A stretch of DNA of 64,000 nucleotides from Leptotrichia sp. HSP-536 (GCF_041199985.1 NZ_CP165647.1:1798001-1862000); one strand, 5' to 3'; numbered from the stretch's first letter, positions 8,663 to 16,840 are shown. The notes: generated by a model from the sequence alone, not told the origin. Made by a program: numbers and translations.

Positions 8663-9599
8663 TATAGTAAAACCTATTTAAAACTGAACTAATTTATTAA
8701 ATAAAACAGAAGTAACAGCTTCTTCTAGTGTATTAAAATTATGGGCTATGTCTTTTAATTTTTTCTTCATATCAGCCCATAATTTTTCTATTGGATTTAA
8801 ATACGGCGAATACGGCGGAAGAAATAATAGACAATGCCCCGTTCCCTTAATTATCTTTTCTAATATATTCTTTCTATGAAATCTCGCATTATCCATCACT
8901 ATTAGAACTTTCTTCCCTAATTTTTCAATATCTCTTAAAAGTATTTCCCTGAACCATTCTTCAAAAAATTCACTTTCCATTGTTTCCCTGCATATCATAC
9001 TTCCTGTCAGTGCATTCCCTATTTTTCCAGCAACCAGATTTATTCTTGAATATCTTAATCCTCTTTTCTTCCCTTCAATAGACATTCCTCTTACTCCAGC
9101 CGTATTCACGGCAGTAATATTAGTCAAAGCCTGTTTCATCAATATAGATTGTTTCTCTGCCTGAACCTGCTTCTGATAATCTTTTTAAATATATATTTAC
9201 TTTTTTCTCGTCCTGCTCCCTGTATTTTGTCTGTTTTTTTTTCTTGTGTATCCTAATTTTTCAGTGCTGCTCTCACCGTCTCCTTTCCACAGCCAAAATC
9301 TTTTGCTATTTCACGGATGTATTTATCTGCATTCTTTGGATTTTTCATATATTCGTCAAGTTTTTCAGGATCAGGCACCTTAAATTTTCTTTTCTGTGTT
9401 CTTGATGAAAGATTTCCTGTTTCCTCCTTAAGTTTTATCCATCCGTACAATGTGCTGGGACTTATGTTGAACTGAAATAATGTTTTTGTTTTTCCATTTT
9501 CGTAATAAAAATTTAAAATTCTTTTTCTATAATCTTTTTCATATGCCATAAAGTTATTATACCATATTTTTAGGTCGGTTTTGTATAAGTTTCACTATA
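8663..9599 (-). mobile_element. IS630-family insertion sequence, degenerate
   Basis: About 937 bp bounded by imperfect inverted repeats. The left end begins TATAGTAAAACCTATTTAAA at 8663. The right end, read inward from 9599, begins TATAGTGAAACTTATACAAA. The ends fall on TA, the usual IS630 target. It holds a broken transposase on the minus strand. It has landed next to the copY promoter and cut into a plus-strand ORF at 9600-9917. Short repeats elsewhere in the window share its ends. Confidence 0.8.
8678..9549 (-). pseudogene. IS630 transposase, broken by two frameshifts and a stop
   Basis: The N-terminal part (98 residues from ATG 9549) has the helix-turn-helix (STLYGWIKLKEETG) and ends early near 9253. 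Shifting frame there continues KLGYTRKKKQTKYREQDEKK up to YIDETGFD, giving the first catalytic Asp. An in-frame TAA follows, then another shift near GMSIEGKKRG, after which the C-terminal part runs to 8678 with MDNARFH (second Asp) and PYSPYLNPIEKLWADMK (Glu). All DDE residues survive but no continuous frame does, so the element cannot make its own transposase. Confidence 0.85.
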
Positions 9600-9917
9600 C
9601 AACCTGAATATTGTAATGCAGTAGATGAAATAAAAAAAGTAGATGATGGAATTGTACCAGGTACAAATACACCTTTTGAACAAGTTACCTATAAAGAAGT
9701 TGATGACGCTTATAGAGAATATTTACAACAAATAGCACAAATTAGACAAGTGATTGATACTTATTATGGAAATGATAATGACTTAGAGAATAGTTCAGGT
9801 TGTCATTATACAGGAACTTACTGGAATAATGCAAATTCCCAATATAAAGCAAAACAATTTTATAGTGAAGAAGTTAGAGAAAATCTTAGAAATAATGGAT
9901 ATGAAGTTTTAAATTGA
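9600..9917 (+). pseudogene. C-terminal fragment of an unknown protein cut by the IS630
   Basis: The frame is open from the IS630 edge to the TGA at 9915-9917, about 105 residues with no start codon or ribosome binding site of its own. It includes VDDGIVPGTNTPFEQVTYKE, a Cys-His-Tyr patch (SSGCHYTGTYWNN) and a short charged tail. Codon use looks coding. I do not recognise the fold. Being a stranded 3' end beside immunity-like genes, it could be the tip of a secreted polymorphic toxin, but no toxin motif is identifiable. Confidence 0.5.
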
Positions 9918-9951
9918 TTATAGCAGGATTCAAAAATAAAAAATTCTAAAA

Positions 9952-9990
9952 AGGGAGCAATCAAACTCCCTTATTTTATTATTTTTTTTC
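9952..9990. terminator. Bidirectional terminator between convergent genes
   Basis: AGGGAG (9952-9957) pairs with CTCCCT (9966-9971), with T-rich sequence on the plus side and A-rich sequence on the other. It lies between the end of the 9600-9917 fragment and the convergent XRE gene stop at 9979. Confidence 0.75.
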
Positions 9991-10484
9991 GCTTAAATTA
10001 TCAACTTTATCTAATATTTCTTTTATTTTATCTGCAACATTTTCTTCATTAATAGTTTTTAAAGGATGTTTGTCAAGTAATTCTGTCATTCTTTCAATAT
10101 CATCATATTCATAACTACGTCCATTATCAGTTCTATCTAAATGATATATTTCAAAATAATTGATTAAATTAGATTCATTATTTTCTGAATATAAACTAAC
10201 AAATGATAAAAAATCTATAATTCCAATATTAAAATAATTTTTTTTATTAGGAGTTACAATTATTACTACTTTAGGATTTCTAACCATATCTCCTAATTTC
10301 CCATATGCATATGGCATTTCACTAATTAAATTATCTGTAATATAGAATGTATATCCTAAATTTTCTAAATAATCAATAAATGCTACTATTGGAGTTATAG
10401 CTTCATTTCCAGAAACTAAACTTTTAAGTATTTTTTTTACTTGAGATTTTTCTTTTTTCTTAAAAAAATCTTCTAATTCATTTA

Positions 10485-11427
10485 GGGCGTGTCTGAAAAC
10501 TCAGAATCAATGATATTTTTAATGATTATCAAATAATACACCCATAATCAATGAGTTGAAACATTGCTCTCAGTCTGATACAATAAAAGAAAAGCACAGG
10601 AGGCTTCTATCATGCAAAGAAGATATGAAATATCAGATGAACAATGGAATAAAATAAAGCATATGTTTCCCAAAGCTAGGACAGGACGTCCAGGCAAGGA
10701 TTTACGCCTGATGTTTAATGCCGTGCTATGGATTGCCTGCAGCGGCGCCTTGGAGAGACCTTCCTGAATGTTTCGGTTCATGGAAGACAGTCTATTCCCG
10801 TTTCTGCAAATGGCGTGACGAGGGGACTCTGCTTAAAATATTTGAGCATTTAAGGGAAGATGCCGATTATGAGAACTTGAGCATTGACTCCACAGTAGTT
10901 AAAGCCCACCAGAGCAGTGCAGGAGCTAAAAAAGGGCAAAAGATTCAGAAGTGAACCAGCACATCGGGAGAAGCTCAGGGGGAAGGACAACTAAAATCCA
11001 CGCAGCTGTTGATGGACTTGGAAATCCGCTGTACATAAAACTTACTGCAGGACAGATTCATGATAGTACGCAAGCAATTAAAATATTGTCGCAGCTAAGC
11101 ATAAAAGGCAGCAACATACTGGCAGACAAGGCATACGGAACAAAGGAAGTTCGGGAGTACATAAGAAAACACGGGGGAGAATGTGTAATACCTCCAAAGT
11201 CCAATGCAGCAGACAAATGGGAATGCGATTACCATATCTACAAGGAAAGACATCTTGTGGAATGTTTTTTTAATAAGCTTAAACAGTTCCGCAGAATAGG
11301 GACACGCTATGATAAGCTGGCAAGCACATTTATAAATTTTATTTATATAGGATGCATAATGATTTTAATAAAATAAATTTAAGTAATCATTAAAAATATC
11401 ATTGATTTTGAGTTTTCAGACACGCCC
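10485..11427 (+). mobile_element. IS5-family (IS427-type) insertion sequence, copy 1
   Basis: 943 bp with long terminal inverted repeats. The left end reads GGGCGTGTCTGAAAACTCAG; the right end is the complement, ending GTTTTCAGACACGCCC, and the match extends about 40 bp with few differences. It is flanked by TA on both sides. It interrupts the XRE gene above. A second, very similar copy sits at 12508-13437. Confidence 0.9.
10612..11376 (+). pseudogene. IS427-type transposase (orfA/orfB), copy 1, orfA damaged
   Basis: orfA starts at ATG 10612 (MQRRYEISDEQWNKIKHMFP). Near 10745 one base is missing, so APWRDLPE continues in another frame up to KKGQKIQK. orfB (10951-11376) carries MNQHIGRSSGG, the DKAYGTKEV Asp and the ERHLVECFFNKLKQFRRI Glu; the first Asp is in SIDSTVV of orfA. 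An A6G slippery run in GCTAAAAAAGGG before orfB fits the -1 programmed frameshift of the IS427 subgroup. The orfA lesion makes this copy probably non-autonomous. Confidence 0.85.
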
Positions 11428-11678
11428 TAATGGAATTTCAAGTATTTTAAAAAAATCAACCAAAATATTAAATGGTATCGTTCTTTTTCCAACTTCATAT
11501 TTTTGAATACTTAATTTAGAAATTCCCATCTGTTTAGCTAAATCTTCTAAACTAAGTTTTTTTCTTTTTCGATAATTTCTTATTTTTTCTCCTAAAATTT
11601 TATTATTTATTATTTTTATATCATCATCTTGCTTTAAAGTTTTTTTTTCCATTTAACACCTCTTATAAAAAATCTTCA

Positions 11679-11692
11679 TACAATGTATTGTA
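11679..11692. promoter_or_regulatory. Dyad operator upstream of the split XRE gene
   Basis: TACAATGTATTGTA: six-base arms around a two-base centre, placed 27 bp upstream of the XRE start and followed on the plus side by a TATAAT-like box. Its position matches an autoregulatory operator between this repressor and the divergent Rep gene. Confidence 0.5.
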
Positions 11693-11859
11693 CCACGACA
11701 TTATATAATATTTGAAATATAAACACAACTTTTTTTATCTAAAAAAATATTTTTTTTAAAAAAATATTCAAAACTATTAAAAATATACCCAAAAAATGTT
11801 ATACTATTATTGTAATCAAAAAGTTATATTTTTTTCAATATTATGTTTTTGAATATTTT

Positions 11860-11884
11860 CTATCTATTTTAAATAGTAAGATAG
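11860..11884. repeat. Imperfect inverted repeat upstream of the Rep relic
   Basis: CTATCT...AGATAG dyad about 100 bp before the Rep start. A related dyad (CTCTCT...TAGAG, 21778-21805) occupies the same place before the second Rep gene, and the flanking sequences (TAGTAAGATAGAGAAGAAGA versus AGTAGTATAGAGAAAAAGAA) are alike. Conservation of this site in both element copies suggests a replication origin, a regulator site or a leader hairpin. Confidence 0.45.
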
Positions 11885-11981
11885 AGAAGAAGAAAAAGAA
11901 ACCAACTTTCACTAATTTATTATAACATTATTTGGAAAGTGAAAGGGTAGAAAAATTATTAGAGAGGAGAAATGATAGCGG

Positions 11982-12507
11982 TTGAACAAAGAAGAAGAAT
12001 ATATTGAGTATTATGAGAAAGGTATTAACATATACGAAAGAGAAGATTTTAAAGATATTATTTCTGAAAAGAGGTTGCTGAATGTAAAAAATTGTTATAA
12101 TGAAAGGCTATACTGGTATGAACATCCTGAATGGAATCATAAAACTTTTCGATGTAAGAAACCATTTTGTCCTGTATGCAGTATGAAAAATAGATACCAA
12201 AAATTTAAGGAATTAAAGAAAAAGGCTTTAGCATTAAATAAAGAATATTGGGTATTCTTTTTAACTTTAAATGGTAGTAATGTTGAGATTGCAACAGATA
12301 AAATAAATAAGGAGATAGAAAATAATAATAAGGATTTTAAAAAGTTGTTAGATAAGCCTTTTATGAAAAAAATTGTAAGAAAATATTTGAAAGTGATTGA
12401 AATTAAATATACTGATTATGATTCATTGCCACATATACATATTGTTTTATTTGTGATAAAAGGAGTGTACAAACATTTTAAAATAAGTGAGCTAAAAGAA
12501 TTAATTA
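11982..12507 (+). pseudogene. Rep-like protein, 3' end lost at an IS
   Basis: Starts at TTG 11982 and stays in frame for about 175 residues until the second IS427-type copy. It is a paralogue of the protein at 21898-22665, sharing the RCKKPFCPVC cysteine cluster and the YDSLPHIHIVLF HxH motif of rolling-circle (Rep_1-type) initiators. Everything after SELKEL is missing: beyond the IS the sequence does not resume the Rep frame but goes straight to a terminator and the element end. This suggests a deletion that used the IS as one boundary. Confidence 0.8.
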
Positions 12508-13437
12508 GGGCGTGTCTGAAAACTCAGAATCAATGATATTTTTAATGATTATCAAATAATATACCCATAATCAATGAGTTGAAACATTGCTCTCAGTCTG
12601 ATACAATAAAAGAAAAGCACTGGAGGCTTCTATCATGCAAAGAAGATATGAAATATCAGATGAACAATGGAATAAAATAAAGCATATGTTTCCCAAAGCT
12701 AGGACAGGACGTCCAGGCAAGGATTTACGCCTGATGTTTAATGCCGTCCTATGGATTGGTGCGCCTTGGAGAGACCTTCCTGAACGTTTCGGTTCATGGA
12801 AGACGGTCTATTCCCGTTTCTGCAGATGGCGTGACGAGGGAACCCTGCTTAAAGTATTTGATCATTTAAGGGAAGATGCCGACTATGAGAACCTGAGCAT
12901 TGACTCTACAGCAGTTAAAGCCCGGCCAGAGCAGTGCGGGAGCTAAAAAAGGGCGAAAGATTCAGAAGTGAACCAGCACATCGGGAGAAGCTCAGGGGGA
13001 ATGGCAACTAAGATCCATGCAGCTATTGATGGGCTTGGAAATCCGCTGTACATAAAACTTGCTGCAGGACAAATTCATGACAGTACGCAGGCTATTAAAA
13101 TATTGTCGCAGCTAAGCATAAAAGGCAGCAGCATACTGGCAGACAAGGCATACGGAACAAAGGAAGTTTGGGAATACATAAGAAAACACGGGGGAAAATG
13201 TGTAATACCTCCGAAGTCCAATGCAGTGGACAAATGGGAATGCGATTACCATATCTACAAGGAAAGGCACCTTGTGGAATGTTTTTTCAATAAGCTTAAA
13301 CGGTTCCGCAGAATAGGGACACGCTATGATAAGCTGGCAAGCACATTCATAAATTTTATTTATACATAATGATTTTAATAAAATAAATTTAAGTAATCAT
13401 TAAAAATATCATTGATTCTGAGTTTTCAGACACGCCC
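12508..13437 (+). mobile_element. IS5-family (IS427-type) insertion sequence, copy 2
   Basis: 930 bp with the same terminal inverted repeats as copy 1 (GGGCGTGTCTGAAAACTCAG at the left, complement at the right) and TA on both sides. It truncates the Rep gene. It is close to copy 1 but not identical, with a small internal deletion and several substitutions, so the two are not a recent duplication. Confidence 0.9.
12635..13369 (+). pseudogene. IS427-type transposase, copy 2, frame broken
   Basis: orfA (12635-12946) reads MQRRYEISDEQ through APWRDLPERFGSWK but lacks about three residues present in copy 1 before APWRD. It then loses frame near 12930, where copy 1 has AAAGCCCACCAG and this copy has AAAGCCCGGCCAG, ending at QCGS. 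orfB (12968-13369) has DKAYGTKEV and ERHLVECFFNKLKRFRRI but stops a few codons earlier than copy 1. It is probably inactive. Confidence 0.85.
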
Positions 13438-13446
13438 TAATATATG

Positions 13447-13482
13447 AAATCAGATGAGAGACATTTTTTATCTGATTTTTTA
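13447..13482 (+). terminator. Rho-independent terminator after IS copy 2
   Basis: AAATCAGAT (13447-13455) pairs with ATCTGATTT (13470-13478), followed by a T run. It probably ended the lost right-hand genes of the decayed element. Confidence 0.75.
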
Positions 13483-13557
13483 TTTAGCAAATGCTATACA
13501 ATATACTGAATATAAAGCATTGAAAGTTTAATTTTGTAGTCCAACGCTAGTCCAATT

Positions 13558-13734
13558 GATAAGGTAAATGGTTATTTTATCAAACTTTCAATAATATATA
13601 ATAAAATATGGCAATAATTGACAATTCAAATGAAAATATTTCAAAATACCGTATTATTTAGCTTTGTGGCAATTTAGCATAAAAAAATATGCTACCCTTG
13701 TAATAGCATATTTAAAAAGGAGTTGAAGAAAAAA
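13558..13734 (+). repeat. Element boundary repeat R, left copy (candidate att/end region)
   Basis: 177 bp, nearly identical to 24552-24730 in the same orientation: both run from GATAAGGTAAAYGGTTATTT to AGCATATTTAAAAAGGAGTT and a poly-A. It contains a hairpin (TATGCTA...TAGCATA). On its outer side lies AGTCCAACgctAGTCCAA (13538-13555), matching the position of a GTAACCAAC pair beside the right copy. This copy looks like the right end of the decayed element and the left boundary of the next one. Confidence 0.85.
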
Positions 13735-13783
13735 CTCTTATTCAGCCAAAAAGCCAATAAAAATGGGGATAAAATATTTACAA

Positions 13784-13803
13784 GTAACCAACGAGTAACC
13801 AAC
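13784..13803 (+). repeat. Subterminal GTAACCAAC pair, left end
   Basis: GTAACCAAC twice, separated by GA. The same 20-nt arrangement (spacer AG) lies at 24531-24550 just inside the other end. Paired short direct repeats at both ends of an element carrying a tyrosine recombinase suggest arm-type integrase binding sites. Confidence 0.6.
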
Positions 13804-13960
13804 ATTGAAAAATGATTAAAATAATCTTTGTTTTATGGATATTTATTATCATTTTACAAACTAAAATAAAAAATCTAGCTATAGCATAAAATGGATTATC
13901 TTATATGGGATAATCTTTTTTTATTCTAAAATTAAAAATTCAAGATTGTATCAATTTCGT

Positions 13961-14048
13961 AGACTTATTTTATTTAAGGCAAGGTATTTATCAAAAAAAT
14001 TTTTAAACGAATGCTAAAAGGCTGATACACGGTTATATGAATAGTAAA
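13961..14048 (+). repeat. Dispersed repeat L, left copy
   Basis: About 88 bp matching 16649-16745 (shared core: GCTGATACACGGTTATATGA, preceded in both by an AAGGTATTTATC-like stretch and TTTAAACGAA). A further matching box with AGCTTTAAAAT follows 60-70 bp later in both places. In the right copy this region is the 3' downstream sequence of an XRE repressor gene, so this copy is probably the left-end remnant of another related element. The rest of 13804-14250 is A/T-rich with no gene I can support. Confidence 0.7.
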
Positions 14049-14252
14049 AGAGGATTATTAAAAGCCATCCCTATAAGTATAGCACCATTTTCCTGCTTTC
14101 ACTTAGCAGAGCTTTAAAATGCAGACAATTTTTTTAAAGAAATTAGCAACCATTTATTATAAGTTATTTGTAAATTGTTATAAAAAATTACAAAGCAAAA
14201 ATTCTTGACTTTAAAACAAATATTTAAGTGATATTTTTTATAATAATTTGAA

Positions 14253-14337
14253 ACGAAAGATTTTTTTCGTTGCAAAATGAAACGATAAATGGAACGAAAA
14301 GCTTTTCGTTGCAAAAATATTGAGAATAAAGTATAAT
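14253..14337 (+). promoter_or_regulatory. Promoter and palindromic operators of the AlbA_2-family gene
   Basis: A promoter with -35 TTGCAA (14309-14314), 17-bp spacer and -10 TATAAT (14332-14337), 40 bp before the start at 14378. Overlapping its -35 is a perfect 16-bp palindrome ACGAAAAGCTTTTCGT (14294-14309). A related half-site pair lies at 14253-14270. TTTTCGTTGCAAAA occurs twice, at 14264 and 14303. This arrangement suggests cooperative autorepression by the downstream DNA-binding protein. Confidence 0.7.
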
Positions 14338-14377
14338 AAGTATTGAAAAATTTGATATAAAAATAAAGAGGGTTGAA

Positions 14378-15652
14378 ATGAGAGAAGAAAATAAAAATTT
14401 AGAATTTAAAGAAAAAATATCAAAAAGTTATTTAAAAACTGTTTCCGCTTACTCTAATTATAGTGGTGGGAAAATAATTTTTGGAATAGATGACAATGGA
14501 AAAGTTATAGGATTAGAAAAAATAACAGATATTAAACTTAATATTGAAAATACTATTAATGACAGCATTAAGCCTAAACCTGATTATACATTGGAAATTG
14601 AGAAAATTGAAGGTAAAGACTGTATAGTTTTAAGTATACGAAGAGGAAATTTTCCTCCATATTATTATAATGGTAAAGCCTATAAAAGAAATGATACTTC
14701 AACTGTTGAAGTGGATAGAGTTGAGCTGAACAGACTAGTTTTACAAGGAAGTAATTTAGATTATGAAGAAGTTGAAATAGAAAATACTGATTTAAAATTT
14801 AAATTTTTAGAAAAGAAATTGAAAGAAATAATAGAGATTAAAGAGCTGAATTTGGATATATTGAAAACTTTAAATTTGTATAAGAATAAAAAATTTAATA
14901 TTGCTGCTGAACTTTTCGCAGATAATAACACAAGAAAATTCTCAGGAATAGATATAATTGTTTTTGGAGAAAATATAAATAAAATATTATTTAAAGAAAA
15001 CATTGAAAAAAAATCTATACTTGAACAATACTTTGAGACTATCAGTATATTTGAAAAATATTATGAATATGAGGAAATAATAGGATTTAAGCGTATCAAA
15101 AAAGAAAAAATATCAAAAGAAGCTTTTAGAGAAGCTCTTGCTAATGCAATAGTACATAGAATATGGGATATAAATTCAAATATAAAAATAGTGATGTCAA
15201 ATGATAAAATTGAAATTATTTCTCCAGGAAGTTTACCACAAGGAATATCAGAAAATGAGTATATGAAAGGATATATTTCAATTTTAAGGAATCCCATTAT
15301 ATCAAATATTTTTTATAGGTTAAGAATAATTGAAAAATTTGGAACTGGAGTAATGAGAATAAAATATGAATATAGAGAAAGTTTTACAAAGCCAATTTTT
15401 GAAATAGATGAAAACAGCATAAGGGTAACTTTACCAACTATTGAAACAACACCTAGTAGCTTAGTAAATGGAGAAATAAAAGTTTTTGAAATCCTTAAAA
15501 AATATAATAAATTAAGCAGAAAAGAAATTGAAGAACTATGTAATTTCAATAAATCAAAAACTATCCGTTCAATAAATAGCCTAATAAACAAAAGTATCAT
15601 TAAGCAAGTTGGAAAAGGGCGTTCTACAAAATATCAATTAAAAAATAGTTGA
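14378..15652 (+). CDS. AlbA_2 (Schlafen-like) / ATP-binding transcriptional regulator
   Basis: 424 residues. The N-terminal AlbA_2/SLFN-like domain (residues 5-110) begins LEFKEKISKSYLKTVSAYSN and has SGGKIIFGIDDNGKVIGLE. A central HATPase_c_4-type domain follows (EALANAIVHRIWD near residue 255, then KIEIISPGSLPQGIS), and a C-terminal winged helix (LSRKEIEELCNFNKSKTIRS). This is the COG2865-type architecture, found in mobile elements and defence islands and thought to act as a regulator, nuclease or helicase-related factor. Start ATG 14378 has GAGGG upstream. It stands first in a cassette between two L repeats, ahead of the toxin-antitoxin genes. Confidence 0.85.
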   Translation: MREENKNLEFKEKISKSYLKTVSAYSNYSGGKIIFGIDDNGKVIGLEKITDIKLNIENTINDSIKPKPDYTLEIEKIEGKDCIVLSIRRGNFPPYYYNGKAYKRNDTSTVEVDRVELNRLVLQGSNLDYEEVEIENTDLKFKFLEKKLKEIIEIKELNLDILKTLNLYKNKKFNIAAELFADNNTRKFSGIDIIVFGENINKILFKENIEKKSILEQYFETISIFEKYYEYEEIIGFKRIKKEKISKEAFREALANAIVHRIWDINSNIKIVMSNDKIEIISPGSLPQGISENEYMKGYISILRNPIISNIFYRLRIIEKFGTGVMRIKYEYRESFTKPIFEIDENSIRVTLPTIETTPSSLVNGEIKVFEILKKYNKLSRKEIEELCNFNKSKTIRSINSLINKSIIKQVGKGRSTKYQLKNS

Positions 15653-15722
15653 AAAAATATATTGTTTTTTGAAAATTTTAATGTATAATAAATGTGTAAA
15701 AAATATTCAAAGGAGTGATTTT

Positions 15723-15995
15723 ATGCCAATGGTTAGCACAAGTATAAAAATAGATGCCAAAACAAAGAAAGAAGCTCAAGAATTATTTAAGGATATGGGA
15801 ATGAGTTTAACTACGGCAGTAAACATATTTTTAAAACAGGCAGTAAGAGAGCAGAGAATACCTTTTTATGTTGGACAGCCAAAATATAAGGAAGAAGTTT
15901 ATCAAGCTATGAGAGATGTAGAACAAGGTAAAAATTTAAGTAAATCCTATCGCAGTGCTAAAGAGATGATAGAGGACATTTTGAAAGATGAATAA
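15723..15995 (+). CDS. RelB/DinJ-family antitoxin
   Basis: 90 residues from ATG 15723 (AAAGGAG upstream at good spacing). The N-terminus MPMVSTSIKIDAKTKKEAQE is a ribbon-helix-helix of the DinJ type, with GMSLTTAVNIFLKQAVRE as the core helices. The C-terminal half (RSAKEMIEDILKDE) would wrap the toxin. It overlaps the toxin start by 8 bp, the usual translational coupling of such pairs. It probably autoregulates the operon. Confidence 0.9.
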   Translation: MPMVSTSIKIDAKTKKEAQELFKDMGMSLTTAVNIFLKQAVREQRIPFYVGQPKYKEEVYQAMRDVEQGKNLSKSYRSAKEMIEDILKDE

Positions 15996-16272
15996 AAATA
16001 AATATAATTTGAAATATACAAATAAATTTTCTAAAGATTTAAAATTAATAAAAAAGCGTGGATATAATATGAAATTACTTGAAAGGATAGTTGAAATATT
16101 AATCAATAAAGAAAAGTTACCTGCAAAAAATAAAGACTTTGCTTTAAAAAATAAATATTTAGGCTATCGTGAATGCTGTATAACACCTGATTGGTTATTA
16201 GTGTACAAAGTGATAGACAAAGAATTGATATTGCTATCAACGGAAACAAAAACTCCTAGCAATTTATTTTAA
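15988..16272 (+). CDS. YafQ/RelE-family toxin lacking the catalytic histidines
   Basis: 94 residues, partner of the antitoxin at 15723-15995. The RelE fold is evident: KYTNKFSKDLKLIKKRGYNM at the start, YLGYRECCITPDWLLVYKV in the core and SNLF at the end. Compared with E. coli YafQ as I recall it (KDHPL, AHVEPDW, GTHAALF), His50 is Phe (KDFAL), His63 is Cys (ECCITPDW) and His87 is Pro (KTPSNLF). The Asp-Trp pair and final Phe remain. YafQ is a ribosome-dependent mRNA endonuclease whose activity depends on these histidines, so this protein is either inactive or uses other residues. Confidence 0.85.
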   Translation: MNKNKYNLKYTNKFSKDLKLIKKRGYNMKLLERIVEILINKEKLPAKNKDFALKNKYLGYRECCITPDWLLVYKVIDKELILLSTETKTPSNLF

Positions 16273-16367
16273 TAAAAGAGTTGAAATTGCAATTATTAAT
16301 TCTATTATGACTTTTTATTGCTTGAATTTTTTTATTTATAATGTAAACATTAAAGGAGAGTGATGTT

Positions 16368-16595
16368 ATGGCAGTAATTTCAATTAAATTCAATAATGAA
16401 GAAGAAAATATTATTAAAAATTATGCAAAGACAAAAGGATTTTCTATTTCCCAACTGATAAAAGATACTTTAATGGAGAGAATAGCGGAAGAGTACGATT
16501 TGGAAGTTTGTAAGGAATACTTAAAAATGAAAGTGGAAGAAACTTTGGTTACGATTCCATTTGAAGAGTCAATAAAGGAATGGGATTTAGAATAA
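16368..16595 (+). CDS. Orphan CopG/RelB-like (DUF6290-type) antitoxin
   Basis: 75 residues. The N-terminus MAVISIKFNNEEENIIKNYA followed by KGFSISQLIKDTLMERIAEE is a ribbon-helix-helix of the kind paired with RelE-type toxins; the tail KEWDLE is typical. AAAGGAG lies upstream of ATG 16368. A toxin start overlaps its end, but that toxin is cut off after 17 codons (see 16580-16633), so this antitoxin is now without a partner. Confidence 0.85.
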   Translation: MAVISIKFNNEEENIIKNYAKTKGFSISQLIKDTLMERIAEEYDLEVCKEYLKMKVEETLVTIPFEESIKEWDLE

Positions 16596-16633
16596 AAATT
16601 TCTGATAAATTGAACAGGAAAACTAAAAAATGA
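16580..16633 (+). pseudogene. Truncated RelE-type toxin (17 codons)
   Basis: ATG at 16580 lies inside the antitoxin 3' end, in the usual overlapping position. It reads MGFRIKISDKLNRKTKK then TGA. The opening MGFRIKISDK is the standard start of RelE/ParE toxins of this group. After about ten residues the similarity ends, right where the L repeat begins at 16649. This indicates that the body of the toxin was removed by the recombination that joined the cassette to the neighbouring element. Confidence 0.65.
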
Positions 16634-16648
16634 AATAGTATTGTTCTG

Positions 16649-16745
16649 GTAGACTTTTTCATTTCAAGACAAGGTATTTTATCAAAAAAAATTTTAAACG
16701 AACGCCACAAGGCTGATACACGGTTATATGAATGAATAACAAAAG
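16649..16745 (+). repeat. Dispersed repeat L, right copy
   Basis: About 97 bp matching 13961-14048, sharing GCTGATACACGGTTATATGA and flanking sequence. Together the two copies bracket the AlbA_2/YafQ/orphan antitoxin cassette (about 2.6 kb). A downstream box with AGCTTTAAAAT is shared as well. Confidence 0.7.
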
Positions 16746-16769
16746 GGCCTCACTTAAAAAATAGGCCCT
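16744..16769 (-). terminator. Terminator of the XRE gene at 16841-17167
   Basis: AGGGCCT and AGGCCCT form a 7-bp G/C-rich stem across a short A/T loop. In the minus direction it is followed by TTTTG. It lies 72 bp downstream of the XRE stop. Confidence 0.6.
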
Positions 16770-16840
16770 GCAAATTTAAAAGTTATAAATAACCTTTATT
16801 ATTAATTTTACTTGATACAGCTTTAAAATACAGATAAATT

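Larger units (their letters stand above)
9979..11652 (-). pseudogene. XRE-family repressor gene split by an IS
   Basis: The 5' part (11652 to 11428) encodes a Lys-rich leader and a helix-turn-helix (LSLEDLAKQMGISKLSIQKY) ending at KILEIPL. The 3' part resumes beyond the IS at 10484 as NELEDFFKKKEKSQVKK and runs in frame to the stop at 9979. Removing the IS with one TA copy restores ATT CCA TTA AAT GAA, a continuous gene of about 240 codons. It is equivalent in position and architecture to the XRE gene at 20982-21608, which likewise faces away from a Rep gene. It is the former repressor of the decayed element. Confidence 0.85.

Noticed and set aside
14114..14314. 66-residue minus-strand ORF
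   Set aside because: Lies across the palindromic operator region and repeat L tail, no ribosome binding site, low-complexity composition.
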